Source: Deltaproteobacteria bacterium (GTDB taxonomy: Bacteria > Desulfobacterota > GWC2-55-46). From it: DNA of 64,000 bases. The position numbers and the translations under genes were made by a program. The stretch lies in NCBI GenBank assembly GCA_016177845.1, contig JACOUO010000008.1, forward strand, positions 186,001-250,000, in the 5' to 3' direction. Below, piece after piece: positions 1-7,622 of this stretch. The notes below the pieces were generated by a model. That model did not search any database, was not told the DNA's origin, and was given only the letters and a program-made list of their open reading frames with translations. Within the stretch, counting starts at the first letter, position 1, and the number at the start of each line of letters is the position of its first letter.

Positions 1-86
1 CCAGTATCAATGGTTATTCTACCAAAAGCACCCCTTTTTTCAATAGATTTTACGGTACCGAGGCTTTCTATGATCCCTGTGAACAT
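1..86 (-). CDS. ribE: Riboflavin synthase, N-terminus (partial)
   Basis: The minus strand encodes a protein starting MFTGIIESLG, the near-invariant N-terminus of riboflavin synthase alpha chain, which dismutates two 6,7-dimethyl-8-ribityllumazine molecules to riboflavin. Only about 28 codons lie in the window; the gene runs off the left edge. It starts 15 nt after the ribD stop, so the two are probably cotranscribed. The identity rests on this short but characteristic motif and on the ribD context. Confidence 0.85.
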   Translation of the reverse strand, partial: MFTGIIESLGTVKSIEKRGAFGRITIDT

Positions 87-101
87 TGTTCTTTCTTTGG
101 T

Positions 102-1184
102 TTAGTTTTTAAGGAGATTGCCCTCTATGAGCATATCGTTCCCAACTCTCTTAACTGATATTTTATCAAGCTTAGGGGCTTTACCCAAGTCCTTTATTCC
201 AAGCTCGCCGATTGAAGAGAGGCCGTCGCCTCCGATAAGCATCGGCGCCATATACAGGTTTATCCTGTCAACAAGCCCCTTTTTAAGCAAAGAGGCGGCA
301 AGCCTTGAGCCGCCCTCAACAAGCAGGCTTGTTACCTCTCTTTTGCCAAGCTCCTTTAAAACCCTCTTTAAATCCACCCCGTCTTTTGATGCAGGCAGCA
401 CTACTACCTCAACACCCATACGAAGGGCCTCATCGATTTTCTTTTCAGAAGCCGCAGGCGTGGTAAAGACAATCGTGCCTTTTTGCCTGAATATATTCGC
501 ATTAAGAGGTGACTGGAAAGAACTGTCAACTACCACCCTTTTTGGATTTCTGCCTTTTACAAGCCTTACGGTAAGTTCAGGGTCGTCTTTTAAAACAGTG
601 CCGCTGCCTACCATCACGGCATCCGTAAGAGAGCGCGTCTTATGGACGAGTTTTCTTGCATCAACTCCTGTAATCCATTTTGACTCGCCTGCAGATGTTG
701 CTATCTTTCCGTCAAGGGTTGACGCAAGTTTGAGTATTACGAAAGGTGTTTTTGTCGTGATGTATTTTAAATAAGGCTCATTGAGGCGTTTGCATTCTTC
801 CTCAAGCACCCCTGTGATGACCTCTATTCCCGAGGCCCTTAGTATCTCTGTGCCTTTGCCGCATACAAGCGTATTGGGGTCCTGCATGCCTATGACTACT
901 TTTTTGATTCCTGCGCTGATGATGGCGTCAGTACAGGGAGGGGTTCTCCCGAAATGGCAGCATGGCTCAAGGGTGACATAAAGAGTTGCGCCCTTGCCGC
1001 CTTTGCCAAGCTCAGAGATGGCAACCGCCTCAGCGTGAGGCAGCCCGGCTTTCCTGTGATAGCCTTCGGAGATGACCTTATTGTCTTTTACGATTACCGC
1101 GCCGACCGCAGGGTTCGGGCTTGTGCGGCCCACTCCCTTTTTTGCGAGCTTAATGGCAGCGCGCATAAATCTTTCGTGCGGCAT
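102..1184 (-). CDS. ribD: Bifunctional riboflavin biosynthesis deaminase/reductase RibD
   Basis: At 360 aa this has the usual length of RibD, which deaminates and then reduces the pyrimidine product of GTP cyclohydrolase II. The N-terminal cytidine-deaminase-like domain (about residues 1-145) has the zinc site: HAE at 50-52 and PCC...PPC with C75 and C84. The C-terminal reductase domain (about 146-355) begins with the typical FVILKLASTLDGKIA stretch and contains LLVEGGSRL. Its ATG directly follows the nrdR stop codon, and ribE follows downstream, giving an nrdR-ribD-ribE transcription unit. Confidence 0.96.
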   Translation of the reverse strand: MPHERFMRAAIKLAKKGVGRTSPNPAVGAVIVKDNKVISEGYHRKAGLPHAEAVAISELGKGGKGATLYVTLEPCCHFGRTPPCTDAIISAGIKKVVIGMQDPNTLVCGKGTEILRASGIEVITGVLEEECKRLNEPYLKYITTKTPFVILKLASTLDGKIATSAGESKWITGVDARKLVHKTRSLTDAVMVGSGTVLKDDPELTVRLVKGRNPKRVVVDSSFQSPLNANIFRQKGTIVFTTPAASEKKIDEALRMGVEVVVLPASKDGVDLKRVLKELGKREVTSLLVEGGSRLAASLLKKGLVDRINLYMAPMLIGGDGLSSIGELGIKDLGKAPKLDKISVKRVGNDMLIEGNLLKN

Positions 1185-1649
1185 TTACTTATTCCTCTTT
1201 ATCTCTAAGAGGTCTTTCAACTCTGTCATAAACTCGTTTATGTCCCTGAAGTCCCTGTAAACAGAGGCGAACCTCACATAGGCGACTTCATCGAGTTTTT
1301 TAAGCTCCTCCATTACAGCCTCACCGACTGAGGAACTGAGCACTTCCCTTTCGCCTAAATCAAGGAACTTCACCTCAAGCCTGTTTACCGCCTTCTCAAT
1401 ATCTTCTACGCTGACGGGCCTCTTCTCACAGGCCTTTACAATGCCGTTAAATATCTTCGTCCTGTCAAAAGTCTCCCGTGTTCCGTCCTTCTTGATTACA
1501 AGGGGCAGCGTCTCTTCAACGCGCTCGTAGGTGGTAAACCGCTTGCCGCACTGAAGGCACTCCCTTCTCCTTCGGGTAGTGCTGCCGTCCTGGGAGAGGC
1601 GCGAGTCAATGACCTTATCTTCGATATATGCGCAAAATGGGCATTTCAT
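1185..1649 (-). CDS. nrdR: Transcriptional repressor NrdR
   Basis: This 154-aa protein matches NrdR, the zinc-ribbon/ATP-cone regulator that represses ribonucleotide reductase genes according to the dATP/ATP level. The zinc ribbon is visible as C3-x2-C6 and C31-x2-C34, followed by the [20 protein letters not shown] stretch and an ATP-cone domain from about residue 49. Its stop codon abuts the ribD start. An nrdR-ribD-ribE order is common in bacteria. Confidence 0.96.
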   Translation of the reverse strand: MKCPFCAYIEDKVIDSRLSQDGSTTRRRRECLQCGKRFTTYERVEETLPLVIKKDGTRETFDRTKIFNGIVKACEKRPVSVEDIEKAVNRLEVKFLDLGEREVLSSSVGEAVMEELKKLDEVAYVRFASVYRDFRDINEFMTELKDLLEIKRNK

Positions 1650-1730
1650 AAGGCAATATTACAAAAGAAATTCCTAAAAAACAAGAATAATTAAGGGCTT
1701 TTCAAATTTACACATCAGGAGCAGCGGGCA

Positions 1731-1757
1731 AAAAAAAGCCCCCTGTTGAAAGGGGGC
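1731..1757 (-). terminator. Rho-independent terminator after HU gene
   Basis: GCCCCCT/AGGGGGC stem with a short TTGAA loop. On the minus strand it is followed by a U run (the A run at 1731-1737). It lies 80 nt past the HU stop codon and before nrdR, so it ends the HU transcript. Confidence 0.85.
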
Positions 1758-1836
1758 GAAAATTCAGCTTTAGAAATGTCAGTGGTGTATCGGTCAACAA
1801 GACAGATTGAGCATTCGAGTAAGTAAGTTGAAGGGC

Positions 1837-2124
1837 TTATTTTGCGCCGAGTACTGCGTCTTTGCAGGCTTTCGCTACCCTGAACTTTACGACTTTCTTT
1901 GCGGGGATCTTTATTGCTGCGCCTGTCTGCGGGTTCCTTCCGGTCCTTGCTTTCCTCTTTACAAGGACAAGCTTTCCGATTCCCGGTATTGTGAAAGAAT
2001 TCTTCGCCTCTTTGTATGAAAGCTGAGCAAGATGATTCATCATTTCAGTAGCGATCTTTTTTGTTACACCGATTTTCTTTGCGATTGAGTCCGCGACCTG
2101 AGACTTGGTTAATGCCTTAGCCAT
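1837..2124 (-). CDS. HU-family DNA-binding protein (first copy)
   Basis: A 95-aa histone-like protein of the HU/IHF family, which bends and compacts DNA as a dimer. Diagnostic features are the N-terminal helix pair, the FTIPGIGKLVL beta-arm entry, RTGRNPQTG at the arm tip and VKFRVAKACKDAV at the C-terminus. It starts after a good ribosome binding site (CCAGGAGG). A second HU gene of 94 aa lies at 46071-46355. Whether it is closer to HU or IHF cannot be decided here. Confidence 0.93.
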   Translation of the reverse strand: MAKALTKSQVADSIAKKIGVTKKIATEMMNHLAQLSYKEAKNSFTIPGIGKLVLVKRKARTGRNPQTGAAIKIPAKKVVKFRVAKACKDAVLGAK

Positions 2125-2150
2125 CTGAACCTCCTGGTTTTTAAAAATTT

Positions 2151-2198
2151 AAAAATGCAGCTCCGCAACGCTTAGCGAAGCGGCAGTACTGCATTTTT
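2151..2198 (-). promoter_or_regulatory. Leader hairpin upstream of the HU gene
   Basis: A long inverted repeat, AAAAATGCAG...CTGCATTTTT, with a second nested stem (CCGC/GCGG), lies in the probable 5' untranslated region of the HU gene. Read on the minus strand the outer stem ends in a T run, so it resembles an intrinsic terminator or attenuator placed about 30 nt before the ATG. No function is proven; it could also mark an upstream transcript end. Confidence 0.5.
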
Positions 2199-2325
2199 AA
2201 TTTTGAGTTAATTATTCATACAATTTTTTTAAACTGTTTGCAAGCTAAAAAATAAGGCACTTTCTTTTTCAAAAAAATGTATCTGTTGTTTTTGAAATCC
2301 AGTTGCATGTTTTTTAGAATTTTTA

Positions 2326-2354
2326 TTGACACATAAAAATCATAATGCTATTAA
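2326..2354 (+). promoter_or_regulatory. Sigma-70-type promoter of tRNA-Ala
   Basis: TTGACA at 2326-2331, a 17-nt spacer, then TATTAA at 2349-2354, about 50 nt upstream of the mature tRNA 5' end. Sequence and spacing are near consensus. The flanking DNA (2199-2406) is very A+T-rich and holds nothing else recognisable. Confidence 0.75.
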
Positions 2355-2406
2355 TATATATCTCAGTCGCGAATGGTTCTGTTTTATTGTGGCGCGGGAA
2401 CTTTAA

Positions 2407-2482
2407 GGGGCAGTAGCTCAGTTGGGAGAGCGCAAGGCTGGCAGTCTTGAGGTCAGGGGTTCGATCCCCCTCTGCTCCACCA
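2407..2482 (+). tRNA. tRNA-Ala(GGC), intact; integration site of the island
   Basis: A 76-nt cloverleaf can be folded: a 7-bp acceptor stem with one G-U pair, D arm GCTC/GAGC, anticodon loop CTGGCAG with anticodon GGC, T arm AGGGG-TTCGATC-CCCCT, and an encoded CCA end. A promoter precedes it and a terminator hairpin follows. It is the only complete copy. Its 3' half from the anticodon loop onward is repeated five times downstream, which marks it as the attachment gene of integrative elements. Confidence 0.97.
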
Positions 2483-2490
2483 GAAAATTC

Positions 2491-2524
2491 AAACGGGTTA
2501 TGCGAAAGCATAACCCGTTTTTCT
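2491..2524 (+). terminator. Terminator of tRNA-Ala
   Basis: Perfect stem AAACGGGTTATGC / GCATAACCCGTTT with a GAAA tetraloop followed by T residues, starting 9 nt after the tRNA. Versions of this hairpin also follow the partial tRNA copies at 7817 and 14333, and more degenerate ones follow those at 10277 and 20255. Confidence 0.9.
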
Positions 2525-2657
2525 TTGGACTGTTGTAAAACTGTTGTAAAAAGTGAACCAGATGGAAGCACGAGATAATAATTAACCCTTTGTTTTTCAA
2601 GTTAAAAATAGAGAGCAAACCTAAATCAATGGGTGATAGTCTTTTCTGTTTTCTATC

Positions 2658-2686
2658 GGCAGTCTTGAGGTCAGGGGTTCGATCCC
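2658..2686 (+). repeat. tRNA-Ala 3' fragment, att-like copy 1 (truncated)
   Basis: 29 nt identical to the tRNA-Ala region from the anticodon loop through the T loop (GGCAGTCTTG...GATCCC). The match then breaks off into sequence (actttggagg) shared with the DNA right of copy 3. The stretch before it (2531-2657) resembles the conserved block before the other copies. Segment A between the intact tRNA and this copy is only 175 bp, so it is probably a scar of a deleted element. Confidence 0.85.
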
Positions 2687-2691
2687 ACTTT

Positions 2692-2746
2692 GGAGGTAAA
2701 ACTGTTGTAACTTTATCCAGCACCTCTACCCCGTCCCTCAAGCTCT
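2692..2746 (-). pseudogene. Tyrosine integrase, C-terminal remnant A
   Basis: The minus strand encodes SLRDGVEVLDKVTTVLPP, almost the same as the end of remnant B at 10292-10415, where the catalytic-tyrosine context is also visible. An in-frame TAG directly precedes it, so only about 18 codons remain. It points toward the adjacent tRNA fragment, the usual orientation of an integrase gene next to its attachment site. Confidence 0.7.
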
Positions 2747-2890
2747 AAGGATAACGATGCAAGCAACCTTTTTATCATAAACCTTGGTCTGTTCAAATTG
2801 GCGCATCGGCATATAGGGCGTAATTTGCCCGCTTATATTTTCTCCCCGCGGTTTGTCTGCGGTTACCATATTGGATGCAGTCGTCACATT

Positions 2891-3001
2891 TTATTTAAGC
2901 GCCGCCATCACCACCTGCACCAATTGGCCACCTTCGGGCGTGGTCCAGTTGCCAGCAAGCTCGGCGATCAGCGTGCTGGTCAGCGTTACGCCGCCGCGCT
3001 C
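2891..3001 (-). pseudogene. Isochorismatase-family hydrolase, C-terminal fragment
   Basis: The minus strand reads ERGGVTLTSTLIAELAGNW...QLVQVVMAALK-stop, which resembles the C-terminus of YcaC-type isochorismatase-family hydrolases. It has no upstream continuation in this orientation; the preceding part of such a protein appears inverted at 3017-3112. No promoter or start is evident. The DNA between 2747 and 2890 holds nothing recognisable. Confidence 0.65.
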
Positions 3002-3016
3002 TCGATTTGAACTATC

Positions 3017-3112
3017 ACGTTGAGCCTGGTGCGCGATGGTTTCGAGGTGCAGGTAGTCGCGGATGCCGGCGGCTCACCTACCAAGATGGGTGACGACATT
3101 GCACTGCGCCGG
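3017..3112 (+). pseudogene. Isochorismatase-family hydrolase, internal fragment (inverted)
   Basis: The plus strand encodes 32 codons reading TLSLVRDGFEVQVVADAGG followed by SPTKMGDDIALRR, which resembles the segment just before the C-terminal part in YcaC-like hydrolases. It is in opposite orientation to the C-terminal fragment at 2891-3001, so an inversion breakpoint lies near 3002-3016. Nonfunctional. Confidence 0.6.
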
Positions 3113-3150
3113 ACATCACGACAATTGGCGTAGTGGTTTATGATTTACTA

Positions 3151-4054
3151 TTAAACTACCCCGCAGATGCCGGTTGCGTCATCACAAGCCATTGAACTGG
3201 TTGCAGGTGAAATAAAATATCCGTTTCCCGCTTCACGGCGCGTAATCATCTGCTGGGCCAGAAGTGAGTCCACAGTTGATTTCAATTTGGCATCGGTCAG
3301 ATCGAAAGCCATTTTGATTTCTATTGGCGCAACCGAGCCATACGTTCTTATAAACGCCATGATGGTCTCTTCACTGGCCGGAATCAGACGTTCGTTGATT
3401 GTTCCTTTTGCCAAATGTTCAATGACGGCCTTGAACTCTTCATATTTTAAGCAGAGTTTCCTTCTCTCCAAACCGTACAAGAAAAGTTGGATAACCATGG
3501 GCCTGGTAGTGTGCCGTTAGCGCAAGATCCTCTTCGAATGCCTTTTGGGCTGCACCATGTGAAAAATCTTCCAGGAAACGGGCAATATCCAGACCGACTT
3601 CTGATGCCAATTCCACAAGCACCTCGGTAGTATTCGTCAACTTCGCCTCGGCAGCCGATGCTTCACGAATGCGTCTGAGATACCTGTTTGCCAGCGCTTG
3701 ATCTTGTATCTGGGCGGCTTTATAGGCAATGTTCTGCGGATACGTGGATGGGTATTCCTTGGAAAAAAGCTTAAATCCTTCACTCTGTACCGGCATCCCA
3801 TGACGTTCGGAAGCTTCCAGCCAATGCTTGGCAATGTTTGTGTTGGAACGGACCGGGTCTCCTCCGATGTCATTGTACCTGTCGTAAAATGACGTGATGT
3901 CTTTTACCAATCCTGCCATGACAAAGCTGATTTTTACCTGTTCGCCAAATCTGGCTTCCAGCTTACGTAGAACAGGTTCGCTGCCCCAGCACCAGGTGCA
4001 AACCGGATCAGTAAATTCGATAATCTCAACAATGTTGTTAATGTTTGTAGTCAT
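3151..4054 (-). pseudogene. DsbA/FrnE-like thiol oxidoreductase, frameshifted
   Basis: Residues 1-204 (4054 down to 3440) form a DsbA-family thioredoxin fold: the CTWC redox motif has C19 and C22, and GYPTFLV holds the cis-proline. The reading frame then ends at GEKETLLKI-stop. The downstream frame (3498-3151) continues KYEEFKAVIEHL and ends in an unusual CDDATGICGVV tail. Removing one A from the AAAA run near 3450 would join the two into one protein of about 300 aa. It may be a real one-base insertion or a sequencing error. A weak AAGGAAG site precedes the ATG. No signal peptide, so probably cytoplasmic like FrnE. Confidence 0.75.
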
Positions 4055-4174
4055 GACTTCTCGCTTCCTTCACGAACGGGACGCCTCAAGCAGACGCCCC
4101 GTAGCAGGTATTTTTTACCGGAATCTACTTTAATCAGTGCCCGGTTCGCTTGACATCATACATTGATGACGGCG

Positions 4175-4810
4175 CTACCTGGGCTCTCGATAGGTCATGG
4201 CGATAAGCGAGCTGTAGAACGGGATAGCTTTCTCAGCGTAGATGCTCCCCAGTACTTCTCCGCCAGGATTTCGCCAGTCCCGTTGTAATTCTGCAGTCAT
4301 GGCTACCGAACTAGTCATAGTCACACCGGCATCGCGCATGCGTATGATAGCCGCTTCGGCTGCAAGATGGCTCCAGGTCCCGGAGGCATCCAGAACCGCC
4401 TGGACGTTATAACCTGCGGCCACGGCTGACAACGCTGCAAAGGCTACGCAGACATCGGTACTGATGCCGGATATGATGAGATTCTTGCGTCCTGTCGCTT
4501 TGACAGCTGCGGCGAAGTCAGGATTGTCGAAGGCGTCAATCTCACCAGGACGCTTGATAACTTGAATGTCGGGAAGCTCTACTACCAGCTCCGGCAGGAT
4601 GGGACCGTTCGGCCCGTCATCGGCGCTGGACGTAACGATGGCAGGCAAACCGTAGACTTTGGCCGCACGAGCAAGGGTGATTACATTTCGACGCAGTGTC
4701 TCATGGTCATGGTCATGGACTCCAAGGATCAGCCCTACCTGATGATCGACGAACAGAATAGCGCTGTCTTCTCTCGTGAACCGAATGTTTGGATAGTTAT
4801 TGTTGAGCAT
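4175..4810 (-). CDS. Isochorismatase-family (YcaC-like) hydrolase
   Basis: A 211-aa cysteine hydrolase of the isochorismatase superfamily. The expected catalytic residues can be placed at D22 (FVDHQ), K86 (IKRPGEIDAF) and C121 (GISTDVCV). The substrate is unknown; family members act on isochorismate, nicotinamide, N-carbamoyl compounds or oxamate. AAAGGAG precedes the ATG. It lies between a broken DsbA-like gene and an old yellow enzyme, in an island segment that also holds fragments of at least one more gene of the same family. Confidence 0.88.
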   Translation of the reverse strand: MLNNNYPNIRFTREDSAILFVDHQVGLILGVHDHDHETLRRNVITLARAAKVYGLPAIVTSSADDGPNGPILPELVVELPDIQVIKRPGEIDAFDNPDFAAAVKATGRKNLIISGISTDVCVAFAALSAVAAGYNVQAVLDASGTWSHLAAEAAIIRMRDAGVTMTSSVAMTAELQRDWRNPGGEVLGSIYAEKAIPFYSSLIAMTYREPR

Positions 4811-4835
4811 TTTTTTACTCCTTTCTTCGTTCGTT

Positions 4836-5030
4836 TTGGAAAGGCACCTGCTCCTCCATGCTGGAGGTCAGAACGACCGGCAGCTTCAGGATACGCGCCG
4901 CCTGCGCCAGCATCACGGCATTGCGCTTCATCTCTTCGAACGGGATGGATTTTACCTAACCCATGGTGCCGACTTGGTGGTCGATCAGCAACAGGGCAGC
5001 ATTGTCAACACTAAATTTTTCGTAAGTCAT
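4836..5030 (-). pseudogene. Isochorismatase-family hydrolase, N-terminal fragment with in-frame stop
   Basis: From an ATG at 5030 the minus strand reads MTYEKFSVDNAALLLIDHQV, then GTMG-stop, then VKSIPFEEMKRNAVMLAQAA. This resembles the first 65 residues of a YcaC-type hydrolase, interrupted by TAG. It ends abruptly just before the ribosome binding site of the intact gene at 4175-4810. It could have belonged to the same ancestral gene as the fragments at 2891-3112. Confidence 0.75.
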
Positions 5031-5122
5031 AAGTTCCCACTATAAGTTATACGATTTGATGCTTACTGCATAAGTGCCAACTTTGCCTTAAATGCCGCAT
5101 CATTATCCTTCTGCCAGGCTTC

Positions 5123-6199
5123 TCAACTCATCTCCGGATAATCTGTGTAACCATGCTCGCCCGGCGTGTAGAAGGTATTAGAATCCGGAACATTCAGGGT
5201 TGCACCCTTCTGCCAGCGCGCGGGAAGGTCCGGGTTGGCCAGGAACGGCCTGCCGATGGCGATCAGGTCCGCTCTGCCCGCTGCAAGGTCATTCTCAGCG
5301 CGTTGGGCATCGTAGCCTCCCGAAAGAATTAATGCGCCATCAAATGCATTACGGAATGTCTCTTTGATCGAACTCGGCACCGCCGGGGCGCCCATCGACG
5401 AATGATCAACGAGGTGAATATATATCAATAAGCCGGTTTTGCCAAGTGCATGCGCCAGAAAAGCATAGTCTGTTTCCATGGCGTCATACAACGGCATATC
5501 GTTAAAGACCCCGAAAGGCGACAGACGAATACCCACGCGCTCTTTACCGATAGCGTCAGAAACCGCGTTGACGGCCTCAAGCACAAAACGCGCCCGGTTT
5601 TCAATGGAACCTCCGTAGCCGTCAAGGCGTTGATTTGTATTTGGACGGATAAACTGCTCCAACAGATAACCATTGGCGGCGTGCAATTCCACGCCATCGA
5701 AACCGGCCGCCATGGCGTTCTTCGCCGCATGCACGAATTCCAGAATGGTCGAATAAATGTCCTCCCTGGTCATTTCCTCCGGAATCGGAAGCGGCTTCAT
5801 TCCTTCAGCATCCGTATACATCTGCTCTTTTGCAGCGATAGCGCTTGGCGCGAGCACTCGTGCACCGGCAGGCATGTTAAGAGGATGCGCGATTCGCCCG
5901 GTGTGCATGAGTTGCATGAAAATACTTGAGCCGCCGTTATGAACGGCAGACGTAACGGCCTTCCATCCCTCTACCTGCACAGGCGAGAAGATGCCTGGAA
6001 TTCTCGGATAACCTAAAGCGTTCGGTGAAGTCGCAGTGCCCTCGGCGATGATCAATCCGGCTGATGACCGCTGGGCGTAATATTTCGCCATCAATTCATT
6101 CGGTATATTATTGATGGCACGACTGCGTGTCATGGGGGCCATCACCAAACGGTTCTGCATACGAAATGACCCCAGTTGAGTTTTCGAGAATAACAACAT
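5123..6199 (-). CDS. Old yellow enzyme family NADH:flavin oxidoreductase (NemA-like)
   Basis: A 358-aa single-domain TIM-barrel flavoprotein of the OYE family, which reduces activated alkenes, N-ethylmaleimide-type electrophiles or nitro compounds with NAD(P)H and FMN. Visible marks are the APMTRSR N-terminal FMN segment, the HAANGYLLEQF motif with substrate-binding H173 and N176, SIENRARF, and a C-terminal AIGRPFLANPDL phosphate-binding region. GGGAGG lies upstream of the ATG. It diverges from the tetR-type gene at 6509 across a region with two palindromes, a typical layout for electrophile-inducible OYE genes. Confidence 0.93.
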   Translation of the reverse strand: MLLFSKTQLGSFRMQNRLVMAPMTRSRAINNIPNELMAKYYAQRSSAGLIIAEGTATSPNALGYPRIPGIFSPVQVEGWKAVTSAVHNGGSSIFMQLMHTGRIAHPLNMPAGARVLAPSAIAAKEQMYTDAEGMKPLPIPEEMTREDIYSTILEFVHAAKNAMAAGFDGVELHAANGYLLEQFIRPNTNQRLDGYGGSIENRARFVLEAVNAVSDAIGKERVGIRLSPFGVFNDMPLYDAMETDYAFLAHALGKTGLLIYIHLVDHSSMGAPAVPSSIKETFRNAFDGALILSGGYDAQRAENDLAAGRADLIAIGRPFLANPDLPARWQKGATLNVPDSNTFYTPGEHGYTDYPEMS

Positions 6200-6398
6200 G
6201 GCAAACCTCCCGGAATGGATTCTGTTTTAGTCTTATTGCGTGACAAAACCCCATCATTACTTCGACTATGGTTTTTTTCAATATCGACGCTGACAACCAA
6301 TATGTCTAAAAACTTACAGTAATAAATGTCTTCACTTTCTCATTCATCTCCGGCATCTCCCACCCGCCGCTTAGGCCTTTGTAGAGAGGCTCCTTGAT

Positions 6399-6416
6399 TT
6401 TCTTTCTATAAAGAAA
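6399..6416. promoter_or_regulatory. Candidate TetR operator 1
   Basis: Perfect inverted repeat TTTCTTT-ctat-AAAGAAA (7-bp arms, 4-nt spacer), followed by TATA. The same arms recur exactly 50 bp downstream. Confidence 0.7.
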
Positions 6417-6448
6417 TATAATGTTTGTGGTATTGTTTTGTCAAGTAC

Positions 6449-6466
6449 TTTCTTTCCAGAAAGAAA
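6449..6466. promoter_or_regulatory. Candidate TetR operator 2
   Basis: Perfect inverted repeat TTTCTTT-ccag-AAAGAAA, also followed by TATA. It lies 43 bp before the TetR start codon and 50 bp from operator 1, so two repressor dimers could bind on nearly the same face of the helix. Confidence 0.7.
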
Positions 6467-6508
6467 TATATTTTTTAGGGGGGGCAGTTTATCAAGCCAC
6501 GAGTCGCC

Positions 6509-7111
6509 ATGAAAAGATTGGGAAGACCTAAGGAAGTCACGGATGAGCAAATCGTCGTCGCCGCGCGGCGCTGTTTTATCGAGCGCGGCGCAGGCGTGTC
6601 GGCTGCGGCTATCGCGCGCGAGCTCGGTGTGAGCCACACCACGCTCTTCAACCGCTTTGGTTCGAAGGAGGCGCTGATGATCGCAGCCCTCGGGCCGCCC
6701 GAGAAGGTCCCGTGGGTGGCCGCGCTCGAGGCTGGGCCAGACGACCGCCCGGTCCGCGAGCAACTCGTGGAGCACGGCAAGGTGATGTCCGCCTACTTCC
6801 AGAAGTTGCAGGCAGGACTGGCCGTATTGCAAGCCGCCGGTATCACGCTCGGGAAGGTTTGGCGGGGTCGCAAGGGGGAGCCGCCGCCGGTGCAGGCATT
6901 CCGCGCACTCACCGCATGGCTGTGGCGCGCCCAGAGCCAGGGACGCCTGGCCAAGTGCGACGTTGAGACGTTAGCCTCGACAATCCTTGGGGCGCTGCAC
7001 AATCGGGCATTCACTGCGTGCGTCTGCGGCGTATCGACAACGCCCGATGAGCTTTATGTCGAGCGCTTCATCGAGCTCTTGTGGAACGGAATCGGAGGAG
7101 GCAAGCCATGA
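6509..7111 (+). CDS. TetR/AcrR-family transcriptional regulator
   Basis: A 200-aa regulator with an N-terminal TetR helix-turn-helix (about residues 12-58: AIARELGVSHTTLFNRFGSK) and a divergent ligand-binding domain. It probably represses the divergent old yellow enzyme gene and itself through the two palindromes in the intergenic region. It is markedly richer in G+C than the neighbouring A+T-rich DNA, with codons ending mostly in G or C, which suggests transfer from a high-GC donor. No strong ribosome binding site is seen before the ATG, so the start is uncertain. Confidence 0.9.
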   Translation: MKRLGRPKEVTDEQIVVAARRCFIERGAGVSAAAIARELGVSHTTLFNRFGSKEALMIAALGPPEKVPWVAALEAGPDDRPVREQLVEHGKVMSAYFQKLQAGLAVLQAAGITLGKVWRGRKGEPPPVQAFRALTAWLWRAQSQGRLAKCDVETLASTILGALHNRAFTACVCGVSTTPDELYVERFIELLWNGIGGGKP

Positions 7112-7622
7112 GCAGCTACAACCACCCGTGTGCTCGACACTGGACGCCGAGCGTCATGACACGCGCAATCCGGGAAAATAGGGGCACATCCGATTTTTTC
7201 TCTCTCGTAATCTCTGCAGATTTACGCGGATGTATTTACCTTACGCTGCAACTGCCACTTGATCTCATGTACCAGGGGATGGTGCCAGTTACGGAAACGC
7301 ATTCAGTATCATTGTCAAGGATACCATCGTTCGCGGCTGCCAGCTATTCAAGGTTCTTGCGCCGTAACCCCTTCTTTTCGAATTTGTGCCGAAGCCAAAT
7401 GTTTCGTATGCCGCCTGCGCTTATGCCGATGCCTAATTAATTTCTTTAGCTCATTGAAACCGACGGTAACACAAAGGGTTACTTCGTCAGTCCGTGACTG
7501 TCCCGAAATTGTACCAAAAATAATTCAGACGGTCTCATGTACTCGACAACATACGAACGGTGCCCAGACTTTCTCTTTAGAGTTAATGAGGGAAAAAAAT
7601 CCTCACCCCCGACCTCAAAATA
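7112..7622. other. Unassigned DNA at the end of segment B
   Basis: About 510 bp with only short overlapping frames of no recognisable family. Composition shifts from G+C-rich next to the TetR gene to intermediate. I see no RNA gene or repeat before the conserved att-flanking block starts at about 7623. Confidence 0.5.

Larger units (their letters stand above)
6200..6508. promoter_or_regulatory. Divergent intergenic region between OYE and TetR genes
   Basis: 309 bp, A+T-rich in the half next to the tetR-type gene. It must hold both divergent promoters. The only clear structure is the pair of identical-arm palindromes listed separately. A G run (AGGGGGG) at about 6477-6483 lies 25 nt before the TetR ATG and is too far to be a normal ribosome binding site. 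Confidence 0.6.

Noticed and set aside
118-774. Plus-strand ORF of 218 codons opposite ribD
   Set aside because: It is a shadow of the ribD coding strand. Many similar opposite-strand frames lie over narG, ABC-F, ispG and ribosomal genes and were left out for the same reason.
2323-2741. Minus-strand ORFs with GAEGDRTPDLKTA or RGIEPLTSRLP sequences (also at 7741-7938, 14265-14474, 20188-20373)
   Set aside because: These are translations of the antisense strand of the tRNA-Ala gene and its partial copies. Such peptides are a well-known annotation artefact and not proteins.
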